A stretch of DNA of 64,000 bases from Massilia niastensis DSM 21313 (GCF_000382345.1 NZ_KB908101.1:22039-86038); one strand, 5' to 3'; shown: positions 51,680 to 60,988, counted from the first letter of the stretch. Numbers and translations are program-made. The notes: generated from the letters alone by a model not told the origin.

Positions 51680-53878
51680 ATGACCAACAAGACAACAAGC
51701 GCAGCGGCGCCTCCCGCCTTGCATCCCCGCCCGCTCGCGCTGGCCCTGTCCTGCGCCTTCGCCGCCCTGCCGGTCCACGCCCAGGACCTGCAGGACGGCG
51801 CCATGCCGGTGGTCGAGATCACCGGCGCCGCACCGCGCGCCAACGGCCTGCTGAATCTCGACACGGCCTCCGGCACCGGCAGCCGGCTCGGCCTCACCCC
51901 GCGCGAGACGCCGGCCAGCGTCACCATCGTCGACCGCGCCGTGATCGAGGCGCGCGGCGCCCAGGATACCCAGGAGGTCCTGCGCGCCATCCCCGGCGTC
52001 ACCGCCCACAATGCGCCCGGCAATATCGGCGTCAGCTACCGCGGTTTCGGCAGCGGCTCGATCAGCCAGCTGTTCAACGGCATCAACGTGCAGTATTCGA
52101 TCGCCGCGCGGCCGGTCGACAGCTGGATCTATGAGCGGGTCGAGGCCATCGGCGGGCCGTCGAGCTTCCTGTACGGTTCCGGCGCCGTGGGCGGCTCGAT
52201 CAACTACGTCACCAAGCTGGCCGGGCCGCGGCCGATGTCGGAAGCGCGGCTGCGCCTGGGCTCGGACGACCTCAAGGAAGCGTCGTTCGGCCTGAACCGG
52301 ATGCTCGGCGGCGACGGCGCCGGCCGCGGCGATCACTACGCCCGCATCGACCTCAATCACCGCGACACGGGCAGCTGGGTCGACGGCGTCAAGTCGCGCT
52401 CGACCCAGCTGGCGGCCTCGCTGCGCTCGGACTTCTCGCCCCGCTTCACCCACACGCTGGCCTACGAGTTCCAGGAAGAGGACGTCGACCGCCCCTACTG
52501 GGGCACGCCGCTGCGCAACCCGCTCGCCGGCGAGCTGCGCATCGACCAAGCCACCCGCTTCAAGAACTACAACAGCGCCGACGGCGTCTACGACCAGCGC
52601 GTGCACTGGCTGCGCTCGATCGCCGGCTGGCGCGTGAGCGAGGCGCTGCAGTTCACGAACACGCTGTATGCCTATGACGCGCTGCGCGACTACCGCAACG
52701 TCGAGACCTACCGCTTCAATCCCGGCAACAGCGCGGTGATCCGCTCCGCCGTCTTCCTCCAGCGCCACGACCAGCGCCTGGTCGGCGACCGCATCGACGG
52801 CGTCTACAGGGGCCGGATCGGCGCGCGCCGCAGCGACTGGGCCTTCGGCCTGGACTACAGCGTCAACAAGCAGACCCGCTTCCCCAACAGCCTGGCCGTC
52901 ACGGTGAGCACGGTGGATCCCTACGACTTCGTCACCGAGCGCTTCTTCGACATCCCCGGCATGGGCCCGGGCTTCCGGCCCGACCGCGACAACCGGGTGA
53001 GCACCACCGCGCTCTACCTGGAAAACCGGACCGCCCTGCTGCCGGCGCTCAAGCTGGTGACGGCGCTGCGCCACGAACGGATCGAGCTCGAACTGACCAA
53101 CCGGCGCGAGCTCACGGCCGCCAGCCCGGCCAGCTTCGAGCGCCGCTACAGCCCGACCACGGGACGGGTCGGCCTGGTGTGGGATATCTCGCCCGGCGCC
53201 AGCGCCTACCTGCAGTATGCGACGGCGGCCGATCCGCCTTCGGGCATCCTCACCACCGCCTCGTTCGCGGACGTGCGCAACAACAGCGAGCTGACCACCG
53301 GCCGCCAGGCCGAGATCGGCGCCAAGCTCGACTTCTGGCAGGGCAAGGGCAGCGCGACCCTGGCCGCCTACAGCATCACGCGCAGGAACATCGCGTCCCA
53401 GGACCCGAACAACAGCGCGCTGACCCAGCTGGTCGGCGAACAGTCGGCCAGGGGGGTGGAGCTGTCGGTCGGGCTGCAGCCGACGCGCCAGCTCTCGCTG
53501 CAGGGCAACCTGACCCATGTCGATGCCGAGTACGAGGACTTCCGCCAGGGCGGCGTTTCCCTGGCCGGCAAGACGCCGGCGAATACGCCGTCGACGGTCG
53601 CCAACGTCTGGGTCTCCTATGCGTTCACGCCGGCCCTGCAGGCGAATATCGGCGTGCGCCGGGTCGGCAAGGTCTACGCGGACGCCGCCAACACCCTGAC
53701 CTGGCCGGACTACACCTTCGTCGACCTCGGCCTGAGCTACCAGTTCAACCGCCATGTGGCCGTGGTCGGGCGCATCCGCAACCTCACCGACCGCGTGTAT
53801 GCGGCCAACCTGAGCGCCACGATGGCTTACCTGGGCGCGCCGCGCACGGCGGACGTCGCGCTGCGCATCACCTTCTAG
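51680..53878 (+). CDS. TonB-dependent siderophore-type receptor
   Basis: A 732-residue outer-membrane receptor. Signal peptide ALSCAFAALPVHAQ; plug with PRETPASVTIVDRAVIEARG, VLRAIPGVTAHNAPG, SYRGFGSGSI and EAIGGPSSFLYGSGAVGGSINYV; barrel ending LGAPRTADVALRITF. The plug resembles ferric-siderophore receptors (FhuE/FpvA group). ATG 51680 begins the signal peptide; the frame is open upstream across DUF2946 but not coding. The downstream PepSY protein supports iron or copper-chelate uptake. Confidence 0.93.
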   Translation: MTNKTTSAAAPPALHPRPLALALSCAFAALPVHAQDLQDGAMPVVEITGAAPRANGLLNLDTASGTGSRLGLTPRETPASVTIVDRAVIEARGAQDTQEVLRAIPGVTAHNAPGNIGVSYRGFGSGSISQLFNGINVQYSIAARPVDSWIYERVEAIGGPSSFLYGSGAVGGSINYVTKLAGPRPMSEARLRLGSDDLKEASFGLNRMLGGDGAGRGDHYARIDLNHRDTGSWVDGVKSRSTQLAASLRSDFSPRFTHTLAYEFQEEDVDRPYWGTPLRNPLAGELRIDQATRFKNYNSADGVYDQRVHWLRSIAGWRVSEALQFTNTLYAYDALRDYRNVETYRFNPGNSAVIRSAVFLQRHDQRLVGDRIDGVYRGRIGARRSDWAFGLDYSVNKQTRFPNSLAVTVSTVDPYDFVTERFFDIPGMGPGFRPDRDNRVSTTALYLENRTALLPALKLVTALRHERIELELTNRRELTAASPASFERRYSPTTGRVGLVWDISPGASAYLQYATAADPPSGILTTASFADVRNNSELTTGRQAEIGAKLDFWQGKGSATLAAYSITRRNIASQDPNNSALTQLVGEQSARGVELSVGLQPTRQLSLQGNLTHVDAEYEDFRQGGVSLAGKTPANTPSTVANVWVSYAFTPALQANIGVRRVGKVYADAANTLTWPDYTFVDLGLSYQFNRHVAVVGRIRNLTDRVYAANLSATMAYLGAPRTADVALRITF

Positions 53879-53891
53879 CGAGAGGCCGACC

Positions 53892-55478
53892 ATGAATGGC
53901 AAGACAAAACGCCTGTTCCTGCTGTTCCACCGCTGGCTCGGCGTCGGCGCCTGCGTGCTGTTCGCCATGTGGTTCGTCTCGGGCATCGTGATGATGTACG
54001 TCGGCTATCCCAAGCTGACCGACGCCGAACGGCTGCAGCACCTGCCGCCCTTGAGCGCCTCGCAGCCGCTGCTGGCGCCGGAACAGGCCTTGCGGACGGC
54101 GGGCCTCGCCGGGCCCCTGAAGGAACTGCGGCTGGCCGCCGCCAGCGGCGGCGATCCGGTCTACCTGGCGACGCCGGAGGGCGCCGGCAAGGCGAACGGG
54201 CACAAGCCGGCGCCGCCGGGCAGCGGCGTCATCGTCATCGACGCCCGGACCGGGGCCCGCCTCGATGCGGTGGACGAGGCCCGCGTCATGGCGAGCGCCG
54301 CCGCCTGGGCCGGCCCGGGGACGGGCCTGCGCTACCTCGGGACCATCGATGAGGACGCGTTCACGCACTCGCGCGGACTCGACGCGCACCGGCCGCTGCA
54401 CCGCGTGCAGGTGCTCGATGCCGGCGCCACCCTGCTCTACCTGTCCGGGCGCAGCGGCGAAGTGGTGCGCGACGCGCCGCGCAGCGAACGGCTGTGGAAC
54501 TACGTCGGCGCCTGGATCCACTGGCTGTACCCCTTGCGCGGCAATGCCTTCGACCGCTACTGGACCGACATCGTCAACTGGCTGTCGATCGGCGGCATCG
54601 CCGCGGCGCTGACCGGCACCGTGGTCGGCATCCTGCGCTGGCGCTTCACCCGGCCCTACAAGAGCGGCGCGCGCACGCCCTATCCGGGCCGGATGATGCG
54701 CTGGCATCACATCAGCGGCCTGCTGTTCGCGCTGGTGACCATCACCTGGATCTTCAGCGGGCTGATGTCGATGAACCCCTGGCGCGTGTTCGATACCGGC
54801 GCGGCGCCGCTGCGCATGGAAGCGCTGCAGGGCGGCCCGCTGCTGCCGTCCCCGCAGGACGCGGCGCCGGATGCGCTGCTGCGCGCCGCCGGCAGCGGCG
54901 TGCGCGAACTGCGCTGGACGCGCGCGCTGGGCCGCACCATCGTGCTGGCCCAGCCGGCGAACGGCCGCCCGGGGCTGCTCGATTCGCACGGCGCCGGACC
55001 GACCGCGCTCGACGAGGCCGCGCTGCGCAACGCCGCGGCGCGCCTGCTGCCGGCTCCCGTTGCGCGCGTGGAACGCCTGGCGGCGTATGACCTCTACTAC
55101 TACACGCGCGACGCGCACACCATGACCGGCGGCAGCGACAGGCCGCTGCCGATCCTGCGCGTGGTGTTCGGCGACGCGCACGCCACCTGGGTGCACCTCG
55201 ATCCGCATACCGGCGCGGTCCTGAACCGCAGCGACAGCGGACGGCGCTGGAGCCGCTGGCTGTTCGCGATGCTGCACAGCTGGGACTGGCTGCCGCTGCT
55301 CGAGCGCAGGCCCTTGTGGGACCTGGTCATGATCGTGCTGAGCGTCGGCGGCGCCCTGCTCAGCGTGACCGGCGTGGTGATCGGATGGCGGCGGCTGGGG
55401 CGCAAGCTGCGCAGCGCGCGCAAGGCGGCGCCGGAGATGGCGGCGCCCGAGGCGCAGCCGAGCGTGTCGTCCGGCTAG
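53892..55478 (+). CDS. PepSY-domain inner-membrane protein (PiuB-like)
   Basis: A 528-residue protein with four main transmembrane segments, beginning LFLLFHRWLGVGACVLFAMWFVSG, and conserved membrane His: FHRW, WIHWLYPLRG, RWHHISGLL and LHSWDWLPL. This plan is shared by PiuB/FoxB proteins that may reduce ferric siderophores or ferric ions with haem in the membrane. It lies 13 nt behind the receptor, so they form one unit. Haem use would fit the convergent ctaB gene, but this is only suggestive. Confidence 0.88.
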   Translation: MNGKTKRLFLLFHRWLGVGACVLFAMWFVSGIVMMYVGYPKLTDAERLQHLPPLSASQPLLAPEQALRTAGLAGPLKELRLAAASGGDPVYLATPEGAGKANGHKPAPPGSGVIVIDARTGARLDAVDEARVMASAAAWAGPGTGLRYLGTIDEDAFTHSRGLDAHRPLHRVQVLDAGATLLYLSGRSGEVVRDAPRSERLWNYVGAWIHWLYPLRGNAFDRYWTDIVNWLSIGGIAAALTGTVVGILRWRFTRPYKSGARTPYPGRMMRWHHISGLLFALVTITWIFSGLMSMNPWRVFDTGAAPLRMEALQGGPLLPSPQDAAPDALLRAAGSGVRELRWTRALGRTIVLAQPANGRPGLLDSHGAGPTALDEAALRNAAARLLPAPVARVERLAAYDLYYYTRDAHTMTGGSDRPLPILRVVFGDAHATWVHLDPHTGAVLNRSDSGRRWSRWLFAMLHSWDWLPLLERRPLWDLVMIVLSVGGALLSVTGVVIGWRRLGRKLRSARKAAPEMAAPEAQPSVSSG

Positions 55479-55483
55479 CCAGG

Positions 55484-56452
55484 TTACTGGGCGGCCAGCA
55501 CCCAGTAATGGTCGGCCAGCAGCGCCGCGAACAGCAGGGCCAGGTAGAGAACCGACCACTTGAAGGCCTTGCGCGCGACCAGGTCGCTGTAATGGCGGTG
55601 GACCAGCCAGGCATGGCGCAGGAACACCGCATCGAGCACGATCGCGGCCACGAGGTACAGCAGGCCGCTCATGCCGACGACCCACGGCAGCGCGGTGCCG
55701 GCGGCCAGCGCAATGCTGTAGAGCCACACCTGCCGGCCGGTATGGGCCATCCCGTGGGTGACCGGCAGCATCGGCAGGCCCGAGCGCGCGTAGTCCTCGC
55801 GCCGGTACATCGCCAGCGCCCAGAAGTGCGGCGGCGTCCACAGGAAGATGATCAGCACCAGCAGCCAGGCTTCCATCGGCACGGCGCCGTCGACGGCCGC
55901 CCAGCCCAGGGCCGGGGGCATGGCGCCGGCCAGGCCCCCGATCACGATGTTCTGCGGGGTGTTCGGCTTGAGCAGGATGGTGTAGATGAAGGCATAGCCG
56001 ACGAAGGTGGCCAGGGTCAGCCACATCGTCAGCGGATTGACCTGGTAGTACAGGGCCGCCATCCCGGCGGCGCCCATCGCCGTGGAGAACACGATGGTCT
56101 GGGTGCGCGTCAGTTCGCCGCGCGCGGTGGCGCGCCGCGCGGTGCGCGCCATCCGGGCATCGACTTCCGCCTCGATCAGGCAGTTGACGGCGAAGGCGGC
56201 GCCGGCCAGCAGCCAGATCCCGGCCGCGCTCCAGGCCAGCAGCGCCCAGCCGGGGAAACTGTCGCTCGCGAGCAGGCTGCCGATGACGGCGCAGAAGACC
56301 GTCAGGAGGGTGACGCGCGGCTTGGTCAGCGTCCAGTATTGCGAGAAGCGGCCCGGGGCGGCCGCATGGCGGCTGGCGGACGCCGCTTCCGGAGCGCGCG
56401 GCCCATCGTCCGTGGTCGGCAAATCTGCCAATGTGATGTCAAGGTTCGACAT
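55484..56452 (-). CDS. ctaB: Protohaem IX farnesyltransferase (haem o synthase)
   Basis: A 322-residue polyprenyltransferase with about eight to nine transmembrane helices. The first Asp-rich motif is [18 protein letters not shown] and the second site is [24 protein letters not shown]. It attaches farnesyl to haem b for cytochrome oxidase. The gene is away from cox genes, which is unusual; it converges on the PepSY gene with 5 bp between stops. ATG 56452 ([12 protein letters not shown]) was preferred to the open frame upstream, which is GC-rich noncoding. Confidence 0.94.
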   Translation of the reverse strand: MSNLDITLADLPTTDDGPRAPEAASASRHAAAPGRFSQYWTLTKPRVTLLTVFCAVIGSLLASDSFPGWALLAWSAAGIWLLAGAAFAVNCLIEAEVDARMARTARRATARGELTRTQTIVFSTAMGAAGMAALYYQVNPLTMWLTLATFVGYAFIYTILLKPNTPQNIVIGGLAGAMPPALGWAAVDGAVPMEAWLLVLIIFLWTPPHFWALAMYRREDYARSGLPMLPVTHGMAHTGRQVWLYSIALAAGTALPWVVGMSGLLYLVAAIVLDAVFLRHAWLVHRHYSDLVARKAFKWSVLYLALLFAALLADHYWVLAAQ

Positions 56453-56764
56453 GGTGGTCCGTATGAATGTGTGCGCCGCCTGATGAAAGTCCCCGGCCGG
56501 CGGCGCAGATGGTCCGGGACACGCCCGCAGTCCGGGCACGGTGGCGTTGCCGTCCCGGCGGTGGGACGGCACGCAGTGGCTCGCCAGGCTGGCGCCCCGA
56601 GCTTCGCGAGGAATTCGTTTCGTCATCGGCTACCCGGCGGCGTCGCGCGGACGCGTTACCGGATAAAACGCGCCAATGCTAATGGAAATCAAGATCCGTA
56701 CATCAGGACAAATTGTCCCAGTTGACGCACGCACAAGGGGAATGGAAGACCATACAACACAAAT

Positions 56765-56856
56765 ATCGGTACCGATTTTTTTGCATCCGATGCTTGACAC
56801 CGCCTGCATGCCCTCCTAGAATGCGATTCATCGATACCGATTGAATCGCTACCGAT
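56765..56856 (+). promoter_or_regulatory. ohr promoter with three OhrR-type operator repeats
   Basis: TTGACA (56794-56799), 17 nt, TAGAAT (56817-56822): a near-consensus sigma-70 promoter. It is framed by ATCGGTACCGAT (56765-56776, a perfect palindrome) upstream, and ATCGATACCGAT (56830-56841) and ATCGCTACCGAT (56845-56856) in the leader, spaced 15 nt. These are good candidate binding sites for the neighbouring OhrR regulators. The rest of the gap from 56453 shows no gene. Confidence 0.7.
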
Positions 56857-56885
56857 AAAAATCCACCCAAGCCCAGGAGTCCACC

Positions 56886-57335
56886 ATGACCACCATCGAC
56901 ACAGTCCTGCTCACCGGCGCCACCCAGACCACCCTCAACCGCCGCGACGCCACCCGTGGCCACGAAGGCCGCCTCGACATCGTGCTGTCCTCGCCGGGCG
57001 CGCAACAGCCGGCCCACGTGATCGAAGCCACCCTGCCCCACCCGGCGGCGGAACAGCTGTTCGCCGGCGCCTGGTCGGCCTGCTACATCACCGCCCTCGG
57101 CCTGGTGGCTGCGGAAAAGAAGGTCGCGCTGCCGGACGACCTGGCGGTCGGCATCGAAGTCGACCTGGGCATGACCGGCGCCGCCTACCTGCTGCAGGCG
57201 CGCCTGAACGTCAGCATGCCGGGCGTGGCGCAGGACGTGGCCGAAGCGATCGCGCACGCCGCCGACGACATCTGCCCGTACTCGAAAGCCACCCGCGGCA
57301 ACATCGACGTGGCCATCAAGGTCGTCACCGCGTAA
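56886..57335 (+). CDS. ohr: Organic hydroperoxide resistance protein Ohr
   Basis: A 149-residue OsmC/Ohr peroxidase. The catalytic Cys66 in AGAWSACYITAL and resolving Cys130 in DDICPYSKATRGNIDV are both present. It reduces organic hydroperoxides with lipoamide as electron donor, in the cytosol. AGGAGTCCACC precedes the ATG. It is the first gene of a peroxide-stress block with ohrR 66 nt behind. Confidence 0.96.
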   Translation: MTTIDTVLLTGATQTTLNRRDATRGHEGRLDIVLSSPGAQQPAHVIEATLPHPAAEQLFAGAWSACYITALGLVAAEKKVALPDDLAVGIEVDLGMTGAAYLLQARLNVSMPGVAQDVAEAIAHAADDICPYSKATRGNIDVAIKVVTA

Positions 57336-57401
57336 TGCCATGCGGCCGGCGCGCGCTGCGCCGGCCATCCGTTCCCCAGCCGACAGCAAGGCCACGACAT
57401 C

Positions 57402-57851
57402 ATGACCAAAGGACGCATACCAGCAGGCGAGCGATTGGACGACTTCCTGTGCTTCGCGATCTATTCGGCCAATCTCAGCTTCGGCCGGGCGTTCAAGCCG
57501 AAGCTGTCGCAACTGGGCCTGACCTATCCGCAGTACATCGCCATCGTCGCGCTCTACGAGGAAGACGACGTGAGCGTGTGCCGGCTCGGGGAAAAACTGT
57601 TCCTGGAATCGAATACGCTGACGCCGGTGCTGAAGAAGCTGGAGGCGATGGGTCATGTCGTGCGCGAGCGCGACCGCCTCGACGAACGCCAGGTGCGCAT
57701 CAGGCTGACGGAGCAGGGACGGCGCCTGCGGGTACGCGCCTATGGCCTCGGCATGTCGCCGGCTTCCGGGATGAGGCGCGCGCAGGTAGCGGCCACCCAT
57801 GCCTGCGTGGTCGCGCTACGCGGCACGCTGGTCGGGCTCAAGGAAAAATAG
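57402..57851 (+). CDS. ohrR: MarR-family peroxide sensor OhrR (first copy, multi-Cys)
   Basis: A 149-residue MarR regulator. The peroxide-sensing Cys17 lies in LDDFLCFAIYSANL, and the winged helix contains LGEKLFLESNTLTPVLKKLE. Extra cysteines at about 60 and 135 could allow an intersubunit disulfide, as in 2-Cys OhrR of Xanthomonas. It should repress ohr until oxidised. The C-terminal turn (GMSPASGMRRAQVA) fits the family poorly, while another frame reads GFRDEARA there, so a small compensated frameshift is possible. Confidence 0.92.
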   Translation: MTKGRIPAGERLDDFLCFAIYSANLSFGRAFKPKLSQLGLTYPQYIAIVALYEEDDVSVCRLGEKLFLESNTLTPVLKKLEAMGHVVRERDRLDERQVRIRLTEQGRRLRVRAYGLGMSPASGMRRAQVAATHACVVALRGTLVGLKEK

Positions 57852-57870
57852 CCGCGACTGCGGCGTTTTT
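57851..57870 (+). terminator. Short terminator behind ohrR
   Basis: GCCGC-GACT-GCGGC followed by GTTTTT; the stem is only 5 bp, overlapping the last base of ohrR. A TATAAT at 57881-57886 could serve transcription of the next genes. Confidence 0.5.
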
Positions 57871-57999
57871 CCGAATGCATTATAATCGCACACGATACGA
57901 TCTCCATCGATTTACTAGTGCACTTTGCATCTCGATGATTTATCCTTTGCCCTGCGAAGTCCCTGACTTCCGGCATGCTTGCTAACGAAAGGCCACGCC

Positions 58000-58251
58000 A
58001 TGACTGCCATTTCCTCCGCCTACCACCCGATCAGCTGCGCGTTCCACGATCACCTGGAAGACCATGCGACGACGCGCAAGCCGGTCCGTATCCGCGCCTA
58101 TGACGAGGAGCGCGCGGTACGGGAACACAGCGCGGTCATCACCGATGTGTTCGCCCGAAATGGCGCCGAGTACCTGACGCTGGACACGGGCGCGACCCTG
58201 CGCCTCGACCGGCTGATCGAGGTCGCGGGCGCACGGCTGGCCGATTTCTGA
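58000..58251 (+). CDS. rof: Rof/YaeO-like Rho-binding antiterminator
   Basis: An 83-residue protein matching the Rof plan: [16 protein letters not shown] at the start, [30 protein letters not shown] in the middle. In E. coli Rof binds the Rho hexamer, blocks its primary RNA site and reduces Rho-dependent termination. Residue-level conservation is modest but the Y-x-PI-x-C and EYL...LRLD patterns are distinctive. ATG 58000 follows GAAAGG. Its place between peroxide-stress genes hints at a stress-linked role, which is speculation. Confidence 0.75.
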   Translation: MTAISSAYHPISCAFHDHLEDHATTRKPVRIRAYDEERAVREHSAVITDVFARNGAEYLTLDTGATLRLDRLIEVAGARLADF

Positions 58252-58331
58252 AGCAGAAGCGATACCGACGCGCCCGGACAAGGATGCGGAGTATCCTGAA
58301 CAACGCAGTCCACTCAATGAAAGGATTCACC

Positions 58332-58859
58332 ATGACGACCCACACCGAAACCGCACTCCTTGCCGGCGGTTGTTTCTGGGGCATGCAGGACCTGCTGCGG
58401 CGCTACCCCGGCGTCCTGTCGACGCGGGTGGGCTACTCGGGCGGCGATGTGGCCAACGCCACCTATCGCAACCACGGCACCCATGCGGAAGCGATCGAGA
58501 TCGTCTTCGATCCGGCGAAGATCAGCTATCGCCGGATCCTCGAGTTCTTCTTCCAGATCCACGATCCGACGACGAAGAACCGCCAGGGCAACGACATGGG
58601 CATGAGCTACCGTTCGGCGATCTTCTACCTGAGCGACGAGCAGAAACTGGTGGCCGAGAATACCGTGGCCGACGTCAATGCTTCCGGCCTGTGGCCGGGC
58701 AAGGTCGTGACCGAGATCGTTCCCGCGGGCCCGTTCTGGGAAGCCGAGCCGGAACACCAGGATTACCTGGAGCGTTATCCGAACGGCTACACCTGCCACT
58801 TCGTCCGCCCGAGCTGGACTTTGCCCGCGCGCACCAGCGCCGACGCGCCGCAGTCCTGA
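58332..58859 (+). CDS. msrA: Peptide-methionine (S)-S-oxide reductase MsrA
   Basis: A 175-residue MsrA. The catalytic motif GGCFWGMQ holds Cys14, and [36 protein letters not shown] and [12 protein letters not shown] follow. It repairs methionine S-sulfoxide in oxidised proteins. ATG 58332 begins [19 protein letters not shown] lies before it. It stands among peroxide-response genes, 86 nt before the second ohrR. Confidence 0.96.
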   Translation: MTTHTETALLAGGCFWGMQDLLRRYPGVLSTRVGYSGGDVANATYRNHGTHAEAIEIVFDPAKISYRRILEFFFQIHDPTTKNRQGNDMGMSYRSAIFYLSDEQKLVAENTVADVNASGLWPGKVVTEIVPAGPFWEAEPEHQDYLERYPNGYTCHFVRPSWTLPARTSADAPQS

Positions 58860-58945
58860 TCGAATCGCAGTGCTGGCCGGGGGGCGATGCGCCGAAGACA
58901 TCGGGCAGCATGGCCCCTCGCGGATCGACATCCAAGGAGTCACAG

Positions 58946-59416
58946 ATGAACCGCAGTGCCCCCGGCGTCCCCGCCGCCCAGGACGTCAAGAAGCTTTCCG
59001 ATTTCCTGTGCTTTGCCGTGTATTCGGCAAACCTGGCTTTCGGCAAAGCCTACAAGCCCATCCTCGACGAGCTCGGTCTTTCGTACACCCAGTACATCAT
59101 CCTTGTCGCACTCTCGGAAGAAGACAACCAGACGGTGAGCGGGCTGGGCGAGAAGCTGTTTCTCGAATCGAATACGCTGACCCCGATCCTCAAGAAGATG
59201 GAGGCATCGGGCTATCTGTCGCGCCAGCGCGACCCGGCCAATGAGCGGCAGGTGCGCATCGCCCTGACCGAGGCCGGCCGCCGCCTGCGCGAGCGGTCCC
59301 TGACCTCGAGTCTGTCCATCGACACGGGCCTGTCGGGAGAGGAGTTTTCCCGGATCCAGGGTTCCGTGGCAGGCTTGCGCGACAACCTGCTGAAGGCGGT
59401 GAAGAAACGGGACTAG
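58946..59416 (+). CDS. MarR-family peroxide sensor OhrR (second copy, single-Cys)
   Basis: A 156-residue paralogue of the first OhrR: LSDFLCFAVYSANLAFGKAY with sensing Cys22, and LGEKLFLESNTLTPILKKME. Cys22 is its only cysteine, so it should work by the 1-Cys scheme (thiolation or overoxidation as in Bacillus OhrR) rather than by an intersubunit disulfide. AAGGAGTCACAG precedes the ATG. Its target is unknown; ohr and msrA are the obvious candidates. Confidence 0.93.
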   Translation: MNRSAPGVPAAQDVKKLSDFLCFAVYSANLAFGKAYKPILDELGLSYTQYIILVALSEEDNQTVSGLGEKLFLESNTLTPILKKMEASGYLSRQRDPANERQVRIALTEAGRRLRERSLTSSLSIDTGLSGEEFSRIQGSVAGLRDNLLKAVKKRD

Positions 59417-59422
59417 GCTGCC

Positions 59423-60559
59423 TCAGCGCTGCTGTCCCAGAAAGAAGCGCAGCATCTCACCGGAAGCGCAGGGCCCCATCGCATCCGTATGCGAACCGGC
59501 CGCGTTGCCGCCCGTCCAGGTATGACCGGCGCCGTGCAGCAGCCAGTGCTCGGCGACCGGCCTGCCCTTCCCATCGGTCCAGGTGGTCGTGGTGCACTGC
59601 CGGCCGCAGGCCTCGTGGCGGCGCTGCTGCTTGCGGATTCCGCCTTTCGCATGGGCGTCGACGAACTGCTGCAACACCGATTCGCCATTGGCGGAATGGA
59701 CCACGTGATCGCTATCGCCGTGGAAGACGATGATGGGCGAGCCTTCGCGCAAGGCCGAGGCCTTGCCGGGGCGTTTCATCGCCTTCAGGCCTGAAATCAG
59801 GTCCTTCGCACTACCCGCCGGCAGTCCCGAGTGGACCCCGACCGCCGCATACAGGTCCGGATACTCGGCGCCCAGGATGGCCGCCATCGCGCCGCCTGCC
59901 GACATGCCCGCGACGAACACCCGCTTCGGATCTGCGCCATGGCTTGCGATGATGTCGCGCGTCATGCCGGCGATGATCGCGGGTTCGCCCTGGTCGCGTC
60001 CCTGGTGGGCCGCCTCGAACCAGTTCCAGCAGCTGTTCTGGTTGGCGCTGCGCGGCTGTTCCGGATACAGCACCAGGCAGCCGTGCTGCTCGGCCAGGCG
60101 GTTCATGGTGGTGCCGGTGGCGAAATCGTCGGGATTCTGCGTGCAGCCGTGCAGCATGACCACCAGCGGCTGCCCCTGCTTCACTTCCTTCGGCACATAC
60201 AGCTTGTAGCGCCGGCTGCCCGCCTCGCAGGCATACGTGCCGCTGATAAACCGGCCGCCTGCCGGGTCATCGACATCGTTCGCCGGTTCGGCCGGCACGC
60301 CCGGTTCGGTATCGGCCAGGCCACGCATGCGCCCGAACTTGCCTTTGAAAAGGCGGGCCCGATCGGTCCACGTCGGCGCCGGGTTCAGGTCGACAAAGGC
60401 CGCGCGCTCTTCCTCGGCGACCGCAGCACCCTGACCCGGCAGCAAGCCGGATTCCTTCAGTGCTTTCTGGATGACGGCAGTCGCTCCCGCCGTATCATGC
60501 GACCGCACCATGCGGGCCGATTCGACCATCTGTTCGATAAAACGTTCAAGAGTTTTCAT
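59423..60559 (-). CDS. PHB-depolymerase-family alpha/beta hydrolase (esterase)
   Basis: A 378-residue esterase of the PhaZ-like/feruloyl esterase family. The oxyanion region VVMLHGCTQNPDDFA, nucleophile Ser in VAGMSAGGAM, Asp in IIVFHGDSDHVV and His in GAGHTWTGG are visible. There is no signal peptide; instead a helical N-terminal 100 residues (MKTLERFIEQMVESARM) precede the hydrolase domain, a plan known from intracellular members. It lies 12 nt behind the CopG-type gene in one operon. Confidence 0.9.
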   Translation of the reverse strand: MKTLERFIEQMVESARMVRSHDTAGATAVIQKALKESGLLPGQGAAVAEEERAAFVDLNPAPTWTDRARLFKGKFGRMRGLADTEPGVPAEPANDVDDPAGGRFISGTYACEAGSRRYKLYVPKEVKQGQPLVVMLHGCTQNPDDFATGTTMNRLAEQHGCLVLYPEQPRSANQNSCWNWFEAAHQGRDQGEPAIIAGMTRDIIASHGADPKRVFVAGMSAGGAMAAILGAEYPDLYAAVGVHSGLPAGSAKDLISGLKAMKRPGKASALREGSPIIVFHGDSDHVVHSANGESVLQQFVDAHAKGGIRKQQRRHEACGRQCTTTTWTDGKGRPVAEHWLLHGAGHTWTGGNAAGSHTDAMGPCASGEMLRFFLGQQR

Positions 60560-60571
60560 GTGATTCCTATA

Positions 60572-60988
60572 TCAGGTGTGGATGCGGTCCGCCAGGGCTT
60601 CCCGGGTGGCTGGAGCTGCAATGAAGGCTCCGAGCACCTGGACCGAGGCGATTGCCGCTTGTGCAAGGGCGGGCGTGACGTCGTCGTCGATCGCTGCCAG
60701 TCCGAGCACGTGGATGTCGAGCTGCTGGCCGGCTGCCACGACCTGTTCCAGTTCGTGGCGCGAATAACGGTGCAAGCCCATGACATAACGTTTGCGCAGG
60801 ACGGTCTGGCGAATCGCCTCCCCGTGTACCTGGAGCTGGTTGCGTATGGCCGTCCGTACGAAGTCGGTGCGATTCGAATAAAAGCCTTCCGCTACCAGTA
60901 GATCCACCTGAGCAAGATCGACAAGTCCGACATTCACGGTCACCTTGTCGCTGTCAGGTAACTTTTGCTGCACGTTGGCCAACTTCAT
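60572..60988 (-). CDS. CopG-family ribbon-helix-helix regulator
   Basis: A 138-residue protein. VTVNVGLVDLAQVDLLVAEG forms the DNA-binding strand and first helix, and SNRTDFVRTAIRNQL the second helix, the RHH fold. The C-terminal 90 residues look like a ligand or oligomerisation domain. It precedes the esterase gene and has a palindrome in its own leader, so it probably represses this two-gene operon. It is not a toxin-antitoxin pair as far as I can see. Confidence 0.82.
   Translation of the reverse strand: MKLANVQQKLPDSDKVTVNVGLVDLAQVDLLVAEGFYSNRTDFVRTAIRNQLQVHGEAIRQTVLRKRYVMGLHRYSRHELEQVVAAGQQLDIHVLGLAAIDDDVTPALAQAAIASVQVLGAFIAAPATREALADRIHT

Noticed and set aside
53892..56024. 718-codon minus-strand frame across the PepSY and ctaB genes
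   Set aside because: It reads out of frame through ctaB and antisense through PepSY; both real genes have full motif sets.
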